DNA of 64,000 bases, from positions 1 through 64,000 of the forward strand of contig NZ_RSCL01000040.1 in NCBI RefSeq assembly GCF_003991905.1. Reading direction: 5' to 3'. Positions 34,269 to 42,245 of this stretch are shown here, one piece after another. Origin of the DNA: Dulcicalothrix desertica PCC 7102. GTDB taxonomy: Bacteria; Cyanobacteriota; Cyanobacteriia; Cyanobacteriales; Nostocaceae. How positions within the stretch are numbered: the stretch's first letter is position 1; every line of letters begins with the position of its first letter. The position numbers and the translations under genes were made by a program. Under the pieces are notes generated by a model. It saw only the letters and a list, made by a program, of their open reading frames with translations. It made no database searches and was not told where the DNA came from.

Positions 34269-34327
34269 TTTTTAAGTAACAGTAAGTTAGCTATGCTGTG
34301 TTTAGTCGTTAAAAAATCCCCTCAGCA

Positions 34328-37300
34328 ATGGCTAAACCTAATCAATCCGCTAAACCCCGTGGTGTTGCAGCAACTTCGGGAGGAATTAAGAAAATTAAAC
34401 AAAGGATTGCTGAACTAGAGAAACAAGAAATTCACAAATTAAATAGAAAGATTTGGACACAAGATTATATTGTAGAGCGCACTGGTGTATCATTAAGTAC
34501 ATATAAGCGTTTTTTGTCAGGAAAGCCTGTAGAACCTGATTTTATTACTTGGATAACTCAAATATTTGGTTTAGAACCGCTAGATGTCGTTTCTTCAGAT
34601 GAGTGGAACCAAGCAATAGTAAATTTACAACCAAAGCAGAGCAAAGATATTGACTGGCGCCTGGTTTGTAGTAAAATGCTGGAAAAACAGCAAGAAACCC
34701 AAAGACTCAGAAGAAAAGCAACTGAGATGGGGTTTGAATTAAATATATATGCCCGTCTGGGTTTGGTAGAACGAAAACAACAGCAACGTCGTGCAGGAAA
34801 TATTGAACCAAAGCAGTTAAATCAACTACAACCAGAAGTCATTGCCAAAATCTATCAACATGATGAATTTCTCCAAAGGTTTACAGAGCAAAACCAAGGT
34901 TGTAAAAATAGACATACTGCAATCATTGGAGAAGCAGGAGCAGGAAAAACCACTTTATTAAGTAAAATTGCATCTTATATTCAAAAAAACACAGAAAATT
35001 TATTTGTCTTTATCTCTTTGTCCAACTTAGAAGGACGAAGCTTACAAAATTACCTTATTAAACAGTGGCTTCCTGAAGCTATGGGGGTAAGCTACCCTGA
35101 ACTTGATGTTACGCCAGAAATAGAAAAAAAATTTATAAAGCGCTTTCGTCAAGGTAGTGTGCGGCTGCTATTAGATGGCGTAGATGAAATGCAAAATACT
35201 ACACCTTTACATTCGATTCAATCTCAATTAAAAGATTGCCTAAATCAGATAAGGGTCGTATTAACCTGCCGCAATAATGTTTGGGATGCAAGTGTTAATA
35301 ATGAAATTACGGGGTTTGATACATTCAAAGCCCAGGAATTTGAATCAGAGCAAGTTAATGAATTTATCGAAAACTGGTTTGATGGCGCCAATGATAAACA
35401 ACAAGGCGATTTACTAAAAGCTAAATTGCAAGAACCAGGAAGAGAAAGAATCCGGGACTTAGTAAGAAACCCTCTTCGCTTATCACTACTGTGCCAAACC
35501 TTTGATGTTAATAAAGGCAGCTTCCCAGAAACTAAAGCTGCTCTGTATAAACGGTTTATTTTGTATCTTCAGGAGTGGAAGCAACATTTTTATTCTGTAG
35601 ATTGGGAAATTCAAAAAAAATTACATAAAGCATTGGGCAAATTAGCATTGGCAGGAATTAATAGCGATACTAAATTTATATTTAGAGAAAGCGTGGCACG
35701 TCAAGAAATGGGCAATAGCCTATTTGAGTTAGCTCGTGATGTTATTTGGTTACATCAAGTACACAGAGATATACAAACCGATGAGCCTGTTTTTGCATTC
35801 TTTCATCCTAATTTTCAAGAATATTTTGCAGCTTTAGCAATCGATGATTGGGATTATTTTCTTAAGCATGTTCCGCTTAATCCAGAACAAGGCACTTATC
35901 GAATTTTTGAGCATCAATGGAAAGAAGTAGTTCTATTATGGCTTGGAAGAGATAATATCGCAGAGGCTAAAAAAGCAGAGTTTCTCTCAAGCTTATGCGA
36001 ATTTGAAGACAAATGCGGAGGTTTTTATAAATGTCAAGCTTTCTTTTTAGCTGTTGCTGCAATTGCTGAATTTAAAACTTTTCCGTGGAGCGATAGTATA
36101 ATAGAGCAATTAGTAAAGTTTGGTGTTAGTGAAGCTTATAGATATCTTAATCCAATTCCTTTAGAAGCAAGAAATTTAATAATACAAACTAATCAACAAA
36201 AGATAACTCAAGCTTTAGTTAATTTAATTAAAAAATGTCAAGACGAAAATATTATATTACTAGCGATAAAAGAGTTAATTAAAATTGAGCAAACAAATCA
36301 AATTATCAAACCAATTTTAAATCAGTTAATAGAGAAGACTAAAGATGAGTATAATTATTTAATGTTTGTATGGAACTTAGGTAAAATAGATAAAAATAAA
36401 CAGATATATATAAAATTGTTAGCAGAATTCATTCAAAAATCTAAAAATGAAGAAAACCTATGGCTTGCAGCACATGCTTTAAGCCAATTAGAAATAGAAA
36501 ATTTAATAGCTATCAACACTTTGCAAGATTTAGCAGAAAACTCACAAAATCAAAAAGTTTGCAAACATTGTATATATACTTTAGTAGGTATTGCTAAATT
36601 TAATCCAGAGGCTATTATTGCTTTAGGTTTGATTATTGAAAGTACACAAAATGTAAATGTTATTAAGCTAGCTATTTATTCATTAAATGATGTTGCTAAA
36701 CATAATTCAGATGTCATTTATATTATAGTAGAAATAATTAACAATGTCACTAATACAGACATCGCTACGCAATTAATACTTGTGTTACGAAAAATAGCTC
36801 AATATAATGTAAACGCTATAATTGAATTAGGTAGATTAAGTTTTGAAAATAATAATCAAGAAATTCAATTACATGCAATGTGTCATTTAACAGAGCTATC
36901 AATACTTAATCCTTCGGCTAGTTGCATATTTAAACTAATTTTGAACAAATTAAAATTAGAAAATTATGAACAGTATACAATCATGTTATACTGGATTAAT
37001 ATAATTGTTAAAGATTATGATGTTCTCTTAAATAAAGCATTAAAATCTAAAAAATATGAAAATTATCAATTTTCTGAAAAAGATTTAGAATTTTTACGGT
37101 TATATGCTGGTGAAGATAATAAAAAAATTGTTTCTAATTATTCTCGACAAATTCAAAATCCTTTAAATAATGATGATATTATTCAAACAGCAGTGTTTAT
37201 ATTAAGCGACAAAGGGATAGGAGATTACCAAGCTTGTACAACTTTATTGAAATTAATAGATAAATCTCAAAGCCAAGAAACTCGTTCAATCGCAATATAT

Positions 37301-37921
37301 TCTTTGAAAAGCATCTTAACACAAGATTTAATTCTGAAAATTCTTACTGAGTTTAAAATTAAATTATCTAGTGAAATTTTTGAAACAGACTTTGAATTAT
37401 ATCATGAGTTTTATCAGTTGGCATGGTACTGTGCTAGAAATATAGCTTATCCAGATTTTTTTAAAGCTTGGCACTATGAATCTTCTCTAATTCAAAGTTT
37501 CAAAAGTCAATTTACAAATATTCGCTTACAATTGAAAGCTATGGAAAAAACATTTCCTATTCTTATTAACGCTTATGCACTAGAAAATGAAACTGATACA
37601 AGTGCTATATCTCAAGAAATATGCAACCAAATCTATCTCGAAGCTTTATCTGATGTAGAACCGCTAGAAGTGAACAATGCTCCTCAACTAAAGCGTCTTA
37701 TCCTTAGATTTAAAAACCAACTGAAGACGCAAAAATTAGCTATTATTATTGAAAATTGCCAGCCAAGTCAAGAACTGATAGCTTTTTGCCGCAAAATTAC
37801 TGATGTAGTGAGTATTGCTTGGATAACTGACGAACCTCTAGAAGCACCCTTGCGAGGATTCCCACCTAATCAGCCAAATTTACTCAATGCAATTCAAAGC
37901 TGGATTAACGAAATAGAGTAA
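34328..37921 (+). CDS. HTH-NACHT NTPase with helical-repeat C-terminus (NLR-like)
   Basis: The 1197-residue protein has an N-terminal HTH (YIVERTGVSLSTYKRFLSG, ~residues 48-66), a NACHT NTPase with Walker A IIGEAGAGKTTLLSK (~199-213), Walker B VRLLLDGVDEM (~279) and LTCRNNVWD, the NACHT-associated FFHPNFQEYFAA block (~495), then a long region of HEAT-like helical repeats (~600-900) and a small alpha/beta end (KLAIIIENCQ...VVSIAWITDEP). Bacterial NACHT proteins include known antiphage effectors; the terminal alpha/beta piece resembles domains described at NACHT C-termini. It is divergent from a PD-(D/E)XK nuclease and shares an upstream element with the gene at 30504. Its second half lacks GGCGCC. 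Confidence 0.85.
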   Translation: MAKPNQSAKPRGVAATSGGIKKIKQRIAELEKQEIHKLNRKIWTQDYIVERTGVSLSTYKRFLSGKPVEPDFITWITQIFGLEPLDVVSSDEWNQAIVNLQPKQSKDIDWRLVCSKMLEKQQETQRLRRKATEMGFELNIYARLGLVERKQQQRRAGNIEPKQLNQLQPEVIAKIYQHDEFLQRFTEQNQGCKNRHTAIIGEAGAGKTTLLSKIASYIQKNTENLFVFISLSNLEGRSLQNYLIKQWLPEAMGVSYPELDVTPEIEKKFIKRFRQGSVRLLLDGVDEMQNTTPLHSIQSQLKDCLNQIRVVLTCRNNVWDASVNNEITGFDTFKAQEFESEQVNEFIENWFDGANDKQQGDLLKAKLQEPGRERIRDLVRNPLRLSLLCQTFDVNKGSFPETKAALYKRFILYLQEWKQHFYSVDWEIQKKLHKALGKLALAGINSDTKFIFRESVARQEMGNSLFELARDVIWLHQVHRDIQTDEPVFAFFHPNFQEYFAALAIDDWDYFLKHVPLNPEQGTYRIFEHQWKEVVLLWLGRDNIAEAKKAEFLSSLCEFEDKCGGFYKCQAFFLAVAAIAEFKTFPWSDSIIEQLVKFGVSEAYRYLNPIPLEARNLIIQTNQQKITQALVNLIKKCQDENIILLAIKELIKIEQTNQIIKPILNQLIEKTKDEYNYLMFVWNLGKIDKNKQIYIKLLAEFIQKSKNEENLWLAAHALSQLEIENLIAINTLQDLAENSQNQKVCKHCIYTLVGIAKFNPEAIIALGLIIESTQNVNVIKLAIYSLNDVAKHNSDVIYIIVEIINNVTNTDIATQLILVLRKIAQYNVNAIIELGRLSFENNNQEIQLHAMCHLTELSILNPSASCIFKLILNKLKLENYEQYTIMLYWINIIVKDYDVLLNKALKSKKYENYQFSEKDLEFLRLYAGEDNKKIVSNYSRQIQNPLNNDDIIQTAVFILSDKGIGDYQACTTLLKLIDKSQSQETRSIAIYSLKSILTQDLILKILTEFKIKLSSEIFETDFELYHEFYQLAWYCARNIAYPDFFKAWHYESSLIQSFKSQFTNIRLQLKAMEKTFPILINAYALENETDTSAISQEICNQIYLEALSDVEPLEVNNAPQLKRLILRFKNQLKTQKLAIIIENCQPSQELIAFCRKITDVVSIAWITDEPLEAPLRGFPPNQPNLLNAIQSWINEIE

Positions 37922-37988
37922 CAAACCAAAAATGCAAACTCCACGAAGTAATATCTATGTTGGAGTTTGTACTAAACATGCAATGTCC

Positions 37989-38513
37989 TCACCCAAGCGC
38001 GAAATCATTGGGATTAAGTGTTAGTAGTCTATCTACATTACCCTTAAGCGCAGCTTGGGCGATTAATGCATCATAAATTCCTCCACCAGGAAGATTCAAG
38101 CCGAGCATTCTGGTTATAGTTGCTTCATAATCTTCGGCGCCAAGAAATACTTTTTCAAATCTTTGGAGGTTTTCATTAATTAAGCGTTGGGCAACCATTG
38201 GACTTATTCGAGGAGTGCGTGGAAGCCGTGTAAGTATAGCATAAAGTTCAGCTAGAGTGTGAGTTGAAACAACACCTTGTATTTCTTCTGAGGCAGCACG
38301 CTGTAGCCAAGGTAGGCTGTCTAAATATCTAGGATGGTCTTCAAGAAGCGTAGCTTATATCTTGCAGCATTCAAGGGCAAGCTCAAAGAAACCGGGCATA
38401 TGAACGACAAACCAAGGGTTTCTAGTAAAATCTTTCTCAAGAAGCCCGGTTTCTCGGACTGGTGCAAGATGTAAGGTAGCAACTAGAATTGATGTGTCAA
38501 ATAATATTTTCAC
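37989..38513 (-). pseudogene. VapC-type PIN toxin split by a miniature element
   Basis: The start GTG at 38513 overlaps the antitoxin stop (GTGA) and encodes KILFDTSILVAT; then a 121-bp element plus a 5-bp duplication intervenes, and the same frame resumes with LLEDHPRYLDSLPWLQRAA, STHTLAELYAILTRL, GGGIYDALIAQAAL and a LLTLNPNDF end. Removing 126 bp leaves 132 codons, the normal VapC size, with the PIN acidic residues in place (D in FDTS, E in LAEL, D in YDAL, N/D in NPNDF). The insertion is in frame but brings one TAA, so full-length toxin cannot be made without readthrough. Confidence 0.85.
38350..38480. mobile_element. 121-bp miniature inverted-repeat element with 5-bp target duplication
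   Basis: The element spans 38355-38475, with ends TTATATCTTGCAGC and GGTGCAAGATGTAAG, inverted copies with two mismatches. It is flanked by the direct repeat GTAGC (38350-38354 and 38476-38480). Inside are GAAACCGGGC and GCCCGGTTTCTC, core pieces of a dispersed repeat also present at 51847-51887. It has no coding capacity of its own. Confidence 0.85.
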
Positions 38514-38749
38514 TCTGGTATAAATTGATTTATTCTTTCTTCACGTAAGTCATTAATTACTGCCTCATAGTCTACATTATTTTGAGCCGCTTTTACTACT
38601 AAAACTTTACCAACATATTTAACAGGGCAGTGTTCTTCAACTAAACCCCGTAAGGCTGTTTCAATTACTTCATCAATATTATTAAATTTTCCTGTTTCGA
38701 GTAGGACTTGAATCATCCCTTCTTGCTCAGGTGTTAATGTTATGCTCAT
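38510..38749 (-). CDS. VapB/ParD-like antitoxin
   Basis: The 79-residue protein has a ParD/CopG-like N-terminal part (ITLTPEQEGMIQVLLETGKF, then IDEVIETALRGL) and an acidic tail. It overlaps the VapC gene start by 4 bases (GTGA), the classical coupled arrangement. With its toxin gene broken it may now be an orphan. The start ATG 38749 gives the normal length. Confidence 0.8.
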   Translation of the reverse strand: MSITLTPEQEGMIQVLLETGKFNNIDEVIETALRGLVEEHCPVKYVGKVLVVKAAQNNVDYEAVINDLREERINQFIPE

Positions 38750-38995
38750 GACTATATTAATATCCTCATTAATATCCTCTGGTAATCTGCTTTTATAATA
38801 AAGCTTTACTGCAATCTCGACATCATACTCTGAAGAAGCAGTATAAGTAAATCGGCACCTATCCTGTTAATATTTAGTATAACTGGTCGTGCTTATTAAC
38901 CCAATTGCTTGCAGATACTTTACAACTCTCTCGTACTCAAGTTCGTTTATACTCTATAATGCTAAGAATTTATGCTTCTTTTATAGTAACTATTT

Positions 38996-39250
38996 TTACA
39001 TTCTTGTCTTGACTAGCATATTAATCAATTTCTCCACACTAAATAGATCAATCTCGCCATTCATCAAATTATTTATTTGTCGCTGCGTCTCACCTAACAA
39101 GGCAGCTGCCTGTTCAGTAGTTAAGCCTTGGTTTAGAATATATCGGCGCAGTTTTATCATGAGGTCAGCGCGCGCTTTTAAATCTGCTGCCTCCTCGGCG
39201 CCAAAACCTAAATCCTCAAAAACATTGTCGCCACCTTGAGTCATTGTCAT
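38996..39250 (-). CDS. XRE-family HTH protein (HigA/HTH_37-like)
   Basis: The 84-residue protein contains an Xre-type helix-turn-helix (LTTEQAAALLGETQRQINNL, about residues 43-62) followed by a FSVEKLINMLVK helix, as in antitoxins of HigA type (COG5606). It probably binds its own promoter. It lies 28 bases after the 126-residue frame on the same strand; a HigB-like toxin was not found next to it. Confidence 0.8.
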   Translation of the reverse strand: MTMTQGGDNVFEDLGFGAEEAADLKARADLMIKLRRYILNQGLTTEQAAALLGETQRQINNLMNGEIDLFSVEKLINMLVKTRM

Positions 39251-39278
39251 TGCTTTACCCTCTATTATATGTGGTAAA

Positions 39279-39548
39279 TTATTTCCGATATGATGAGTAA
39301 CCGAAGCGGCGAATAGTTCGAGAACCTATTCGCACAAACCAAATTTGTGGATCTGGGTACTTAGCCCTAAGACGGTTTGAAGCGATAATTTCATTAGTAT
39401 CCATTTCCCAAGCACCTGTATCGATATAAATTGCAACAATCTTACCTCGGTTAGAAGCTTCAACTTGTGGTTTGATATTAGTCTCGTAAATTTCGTCACC
39501 ACGGCGAGCAAAATCTTCAAAGCTATATCTCGGTTGTCGTGCTGTCAT
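39279..39548 (-). CDS. Small unknown protein, DUF5678-like
   Basis: From ATG 39548 the product has 89 residues: YSFEDFARRGDEIYETNIKP, then GKIVAIYIDTGAWEMDTNEI and IWFVRIGSRTIRRFG. This resembles short cyanobacterial proteins with a G-K-x-V-A-I-D...A-x-x-L pattern, often next to toxin-like genes. A longer frame from 39659 adds an unlikely N-terminus. It may form an operon with the Xre-type gene downstream. The function is unknown. Confidence 0.55.
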   Translation of the reverse strand: MTARQPRYSFEDFARRGDEIYETNIKPQVEASNRGKIVAIYIDTGAWEMDTNEIIASNRLRAKYPDPQIWFVRIGSRTIRRFGYSSYRK

Positions 39549-39659
39549 TTTCTTAAATCTTAATTTTATAAACAGTAGATATAAATTTAAATCTATTTTA
39601 TCACTGTGTGTAAATTTAATTGATGATTTTGGTTTCGTAACCACGTCTACAATTTGCAC

Positions 39660-40137
39660 TTGGAAGTAAATAGTGCGTTAACTTCATCAACTGTTACGTT
39701 TTGTTTCAGCTTTTCGTCTTGGAATAGAACAGTTAAAGTTCCAATTTAGGTATCTAAAAGTTGGGCGCCTTAAAAAAGCATAAAGCATATAGACAGCTTT
39801 CGATGGGGAAGGCGCCATTAATGCAAACGGCGCCACTATAAAGTAAGTGGTAGGATGCATGGTATAAATAACTCACTCAAACACAAGCTTTTGATAAATC
39901 AGGGCGCCTCTAAACGCTGACAATAACTGGGGGTTGTAATGGGTAAATTGATTGCACCAGCAGAAGTACGAGCTAAACACCTTGAAAATCTTAGAAAAAC
40001 TCGCGCTCTCCATAGCTCAGGCAAACGAGATGATGGATAAATTAATAGTACATCTCGATGCTCAAATTGCAGCCCAACCGCAACGAACAAAGCATTTTAA
40101 GGCTAATTGAATTAATTAAGGTAGAAAAAGACTTACT
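39660..40137. other. Gene-poor stretch
   Basis: The 480-bp stretch contains four GGCGCC sites within 140 bp (39766-39907) and two tiny overlapping plus-strand frames (from 39938 and 40029), neither recognisable. No RNA gene was seen. It is probably eroded coding sequence. Confidence 0.5.
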
Positions 40138-40626
40138 CTAAAAACCAGAGTATACTAAATTTTCTTTCTGACAACGGATTTCAAAAGCTAATAGTTTGTC
40201 GGTTTCTGCATCAACTACTTTTTTTGCTCTTGCGTCTCGCTTACAATAAGCTCTCCCAAAATCTGCTCCCTTTGGTAAATTTACCTCTACTTCCCAAATT
40301 TGACGATTCCCATCAATATCGTGAAAATTGCCATTAGTCCCTTTTTGGTAATCTTTCCAAGCTTTGCGTTCAGCTTTAATAAGTGTGGCGCCATCTTTTA
40401 GCTTACCAATTGCGACTTCTTTAGAAATCAGTTTGCTTTCCGGGACTCTACTGTTATCTTTATAAGTAGGTTTTTTCGGTGGTTTAACTTGATTTTGATT
40501 ATTTGGATTAATTTTATTTTGAGAAGTTATTTTTGCATTACCAGACTGATTGCGCGTTTGTGCGTAAGCCGAACTTGCACCAATTGTCAAACTGATAATG
40601 GTGGCAAAAATGATTATTTTTTTCAT
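40138..40626 (-). CDS. Unknown exported protein
   Basis: From ATG 40626 the product has 162 residues with a clear signal peptide (KKIIIFATIISLTIGASSAYA-Q), an Asn/Gln-rich linker, and a small domain (SKEVAIGKLKDGATLIKAER, RQIWEVEVNLPKGADFGRAY, ETDKLLAFEIRC) whose helix-strand pattern weakly recalls PepSY domains. Two cysteines could bond. The longer frame from 40683 lacks a signal at its start, so I chose 40626. Confidence 0.6.
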   Translation of the reverse strand: MKKIIIFATIISLTIGASSAYAQTRNQSGNAKITSQNKINPNNQNQVKPPKKPTYKDNSRVPESKLISKEVAIGKLKDGATLIKAERKAWKDYQKGTNGNFHDIDGNRQIWEVEVNLPKGADFGRAYCKRDARAKKVVDAETDKLLAFEIRCQKENLVYSGF

Positions 40627-40754
40627 AGTAGTCGAAGTGTATAGTTGGTTGCTCAATTTACAAAGTTCAGTAATAATAAGCATTACTGAATCTTTGGACT
40701 AGCATCGGGATATAAATTCTCCAAATCTTTACATACACTGTGTTTTGGCAACCC

Positions 40755-40916
40755 ATGAATTTCACAATAGAGACAGAGCGTGAATAAAACGGACTTTGGA
40801 TAGCTGAGGTAATAGAACTACCAGGTGTACTAGTTTACGGACAAACACACTTTGAAGCAGTAGCAAAAGTCCAAGCTTTAGCTTTGCACGTGGTCGCAGA
40901 TAGATTAGAACAATAA
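40755..40916 (+). pseudogene. HicB-like antitoxin with an in-frame stop
   Basis: The 54-codon reading frame gives MNFTIETERE, a TAA stop, then NGLWIAEVIELPGVLVYGQT and HFEAVAKVQALALHVVADRL. The second part is a typical HicB N-terminal domain (G-x-W-x-A-E-V-x-E-L-P-G-V-x-V-Y-G-x-T-x-x-E-A). One stop at codon 11 breaks it. No HicA partner was seen. Confidence 0.75.
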
Positions 40917-40952
40917 GAAGTAACGCCAGATTTAATTAGCATCTCATTCTTG

Positions 40953-41019
40953 CTCTCTGTGTACTCTGGGTCTCTGTGGTAAAAAATACATCACTGCACA
41001 GGCGGGACGCCTATGCTAC
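40953..41019. repeat. ~67-bp dispersed repeat, copy 3
   Basis: It carries CTCTGTG...TCTCTGTGGTAAAAAA, then CACTGCACAGGCGGGACGCC and TATGCTAC. Relative to the copies at 2674 and 22473 the centre reads GGCGGGACGCC instead of GGCGAGACGCC. Confidence 0.85.
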
Positions 41020-41050
41020 AACGTCATAAGTCATAAATTCCTAAAATCAA

Positions 41051-42151
41051 ATGTCCGAATTTTTATCTCGCAGACAATTTTTCAATTCCACAAAAACAGC
41101 TTTAGTTGGTTTCTCTAGCTTTACTTTGGCTAGTTTACTTCGTAATAATTCGCTGTCAGCAGCAGACAAAGTTATAAAAAATCTCGAAGCGCAAGTTCCT
41201 GTTTTGATGCGAAAATCTTTGATACCTGGTCTTTCTGTTGTGGTGATAAGAAACGGTGAAGTTTTCTGGAGTCGAGGTTTTGGTGTTACTAATCAAGTTA
41301 ATAAAAAACCTGTTAATAATGACACTATATTTGCTGCTGCTTCGTTGAGTAAACCTTTTGTTGGTTACGCTGCTCTAAAAATGATTGAGCGAGGTCAGCT
41401 TGAGTTAGATAAACCTTTATCTGACTATACTGCTAAACCTTATATTTCTGACCCACGTTTAAAATTAATCACTCTACGAAGAGTTTTATCTCATACTACT
41501 GGTTTTCCTAATTGGAGTGGTGATGCTCCTTTACGCATTTTAAGGGCGCCTGGTAGCAAATTTGTTTACTCTGGAGAAGGTTTTCTATATTTACAACACG
41601 TAATTGAAGAAATTACCCAAATACCTTTAGCCCAATATTTACAGCAAAATTTCTTAGACCCTTTAGGAATGAAGAGTAGTAGCTTTATTTGGCAACCTGC
41701 TTATAATACACTTGCTTCTGATGGACACGACCGCCAAGCAAAGCCCAAACCAATGCGTAAACCTCGACAAGCAAGTGCAGCAGGTAGTTTACGCACTACT
41801 GCAACTGATTACGCTAAGTTTATTATTGCCATGATGGCACCGGGAAAAGTTGATAGTCCAAAACTTAGTGAAGCTAGTTTGAAAAATATGCTCACTCCCC
41901 AAATTAAGATTAATCAGAAACTCGATTGGGGTTTGGGTTGGGGATTAGAAAAAGCTTCTAATGGAAATTTCTTTTGGCATTGGGGCGACCTTGTGACGTT
42001 CAAAAGTATTATTATTGCATCTTTTGATTTAGGCGCCGGAATTGTTATGCTAACTAATAGCGAAAACGGTTTAAAGATTAGTAGAAATGTTGTCCAGCAA
42101 GCAATTGGTGGACAACATCCTGCTTTTGATTTTTGGATGATTGAGTATTAG
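41051..42151 (+). CDS. Serine hydrolase of the beta-lactamase/penicillin-binding (class C-like) family
   Basis: The 366-residue protein has a twin-arginine-like signal (LSRRQFFNSTKTALVG) and a class C beta-lactamase-type fold: S-x-x-K in AAASLSKPFVGYAAL (~residue 96-99), a tyrosine motif YSGEGFLYLQHV (~176) and HWGDLVTFKS (~312-321), where H-x-G replaces K-T-G. Family members are peptidases or esterases outside the cytoplasm; the substrate is unknown. GRGFGVTNQVNKKPV and LSHTTGFPNWSG are also typical. The frame is intact. Confidence 0.85.
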   Translation: MSEFLSRRQFFNSTKTALVGFSSFTLASLLRNNSLSAADKVIKNLEAQVPVLMRKSLIPGLSVVVIRNGEVFWSRGFGVTNQVNKKPVNNDTIFAAASLSKPFVGYAALKMIERGQLELDKPLSDYTAKPYISDPRLKLITLRRVLSHTTGFPNWSGDAPLRILRAPGSKFVYSGEGFLYLQHVIEEITQIPLAQYLQQNFLDPLGMKSSSFIWQPAYNTLASDGHDRQAKPKPMRKPRQASAAGSLRTTATDYAKFIIAMMAPGKVDSPKLSEASLKNMLTPQIKINQKLDWGLGWGLEKASNGNFFWHWGDLVTFKSIIIASFDLGAGIVMLTNSENGLKISRNVVQQAIGGQHPAFDFWMIEY

Positions 42152-42161
42152 GTTAAGAAAT

Positions 42162-42240
42162 TAATCCCCCCAACCCCCCTTAGTAAGGGGGGCTAAAAGG
42201 ACTCTTCTCCCCCCCTTAGTAAGGGGGGTTAGGGGGGATT
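42162..42240. repeat. C-run/G-run inverted dispersed repeat between convergent genes
   Basis: The left half (AATCCCCCCAACCCCCCTTA, then GTAAGGGGGG) and the right half (CCCCCCCTTAGTAAGGGGGG, then TTAGGGGGGATT) are near-perfect inverted copies of ~31 bp. It fills the gap between convergent genes and probably terminates both. Confidence 0.85.
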
Positions 42241-42245
42241 TTCAA

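Larger units (their letters stand above)
40684..41050. other. Intergenic stretch with HicB relic and dispersed repeat
   Basis: It holds a broken HicB-like gene (40755-40916) and a copy of the ~67-bp dispersed repeat (40953-41019) shortly before the serine hydrolase start. Confidence 0.6.

Noticed and set aside
38889-39239. 116-codon plus-strand frame opposite the Xre-type gene
   Set aside because: It is the antisense shadow of the Xre coding sequence extended through an AT-rich gap.
39938-40109. Two tiny overlapping plus-strand frames (starting MGKLIAPAEV and MMDKLIVHLD)
   Set aside because: 33 and 26 codons, no recognised family, in a gene-poor eroded stretch.
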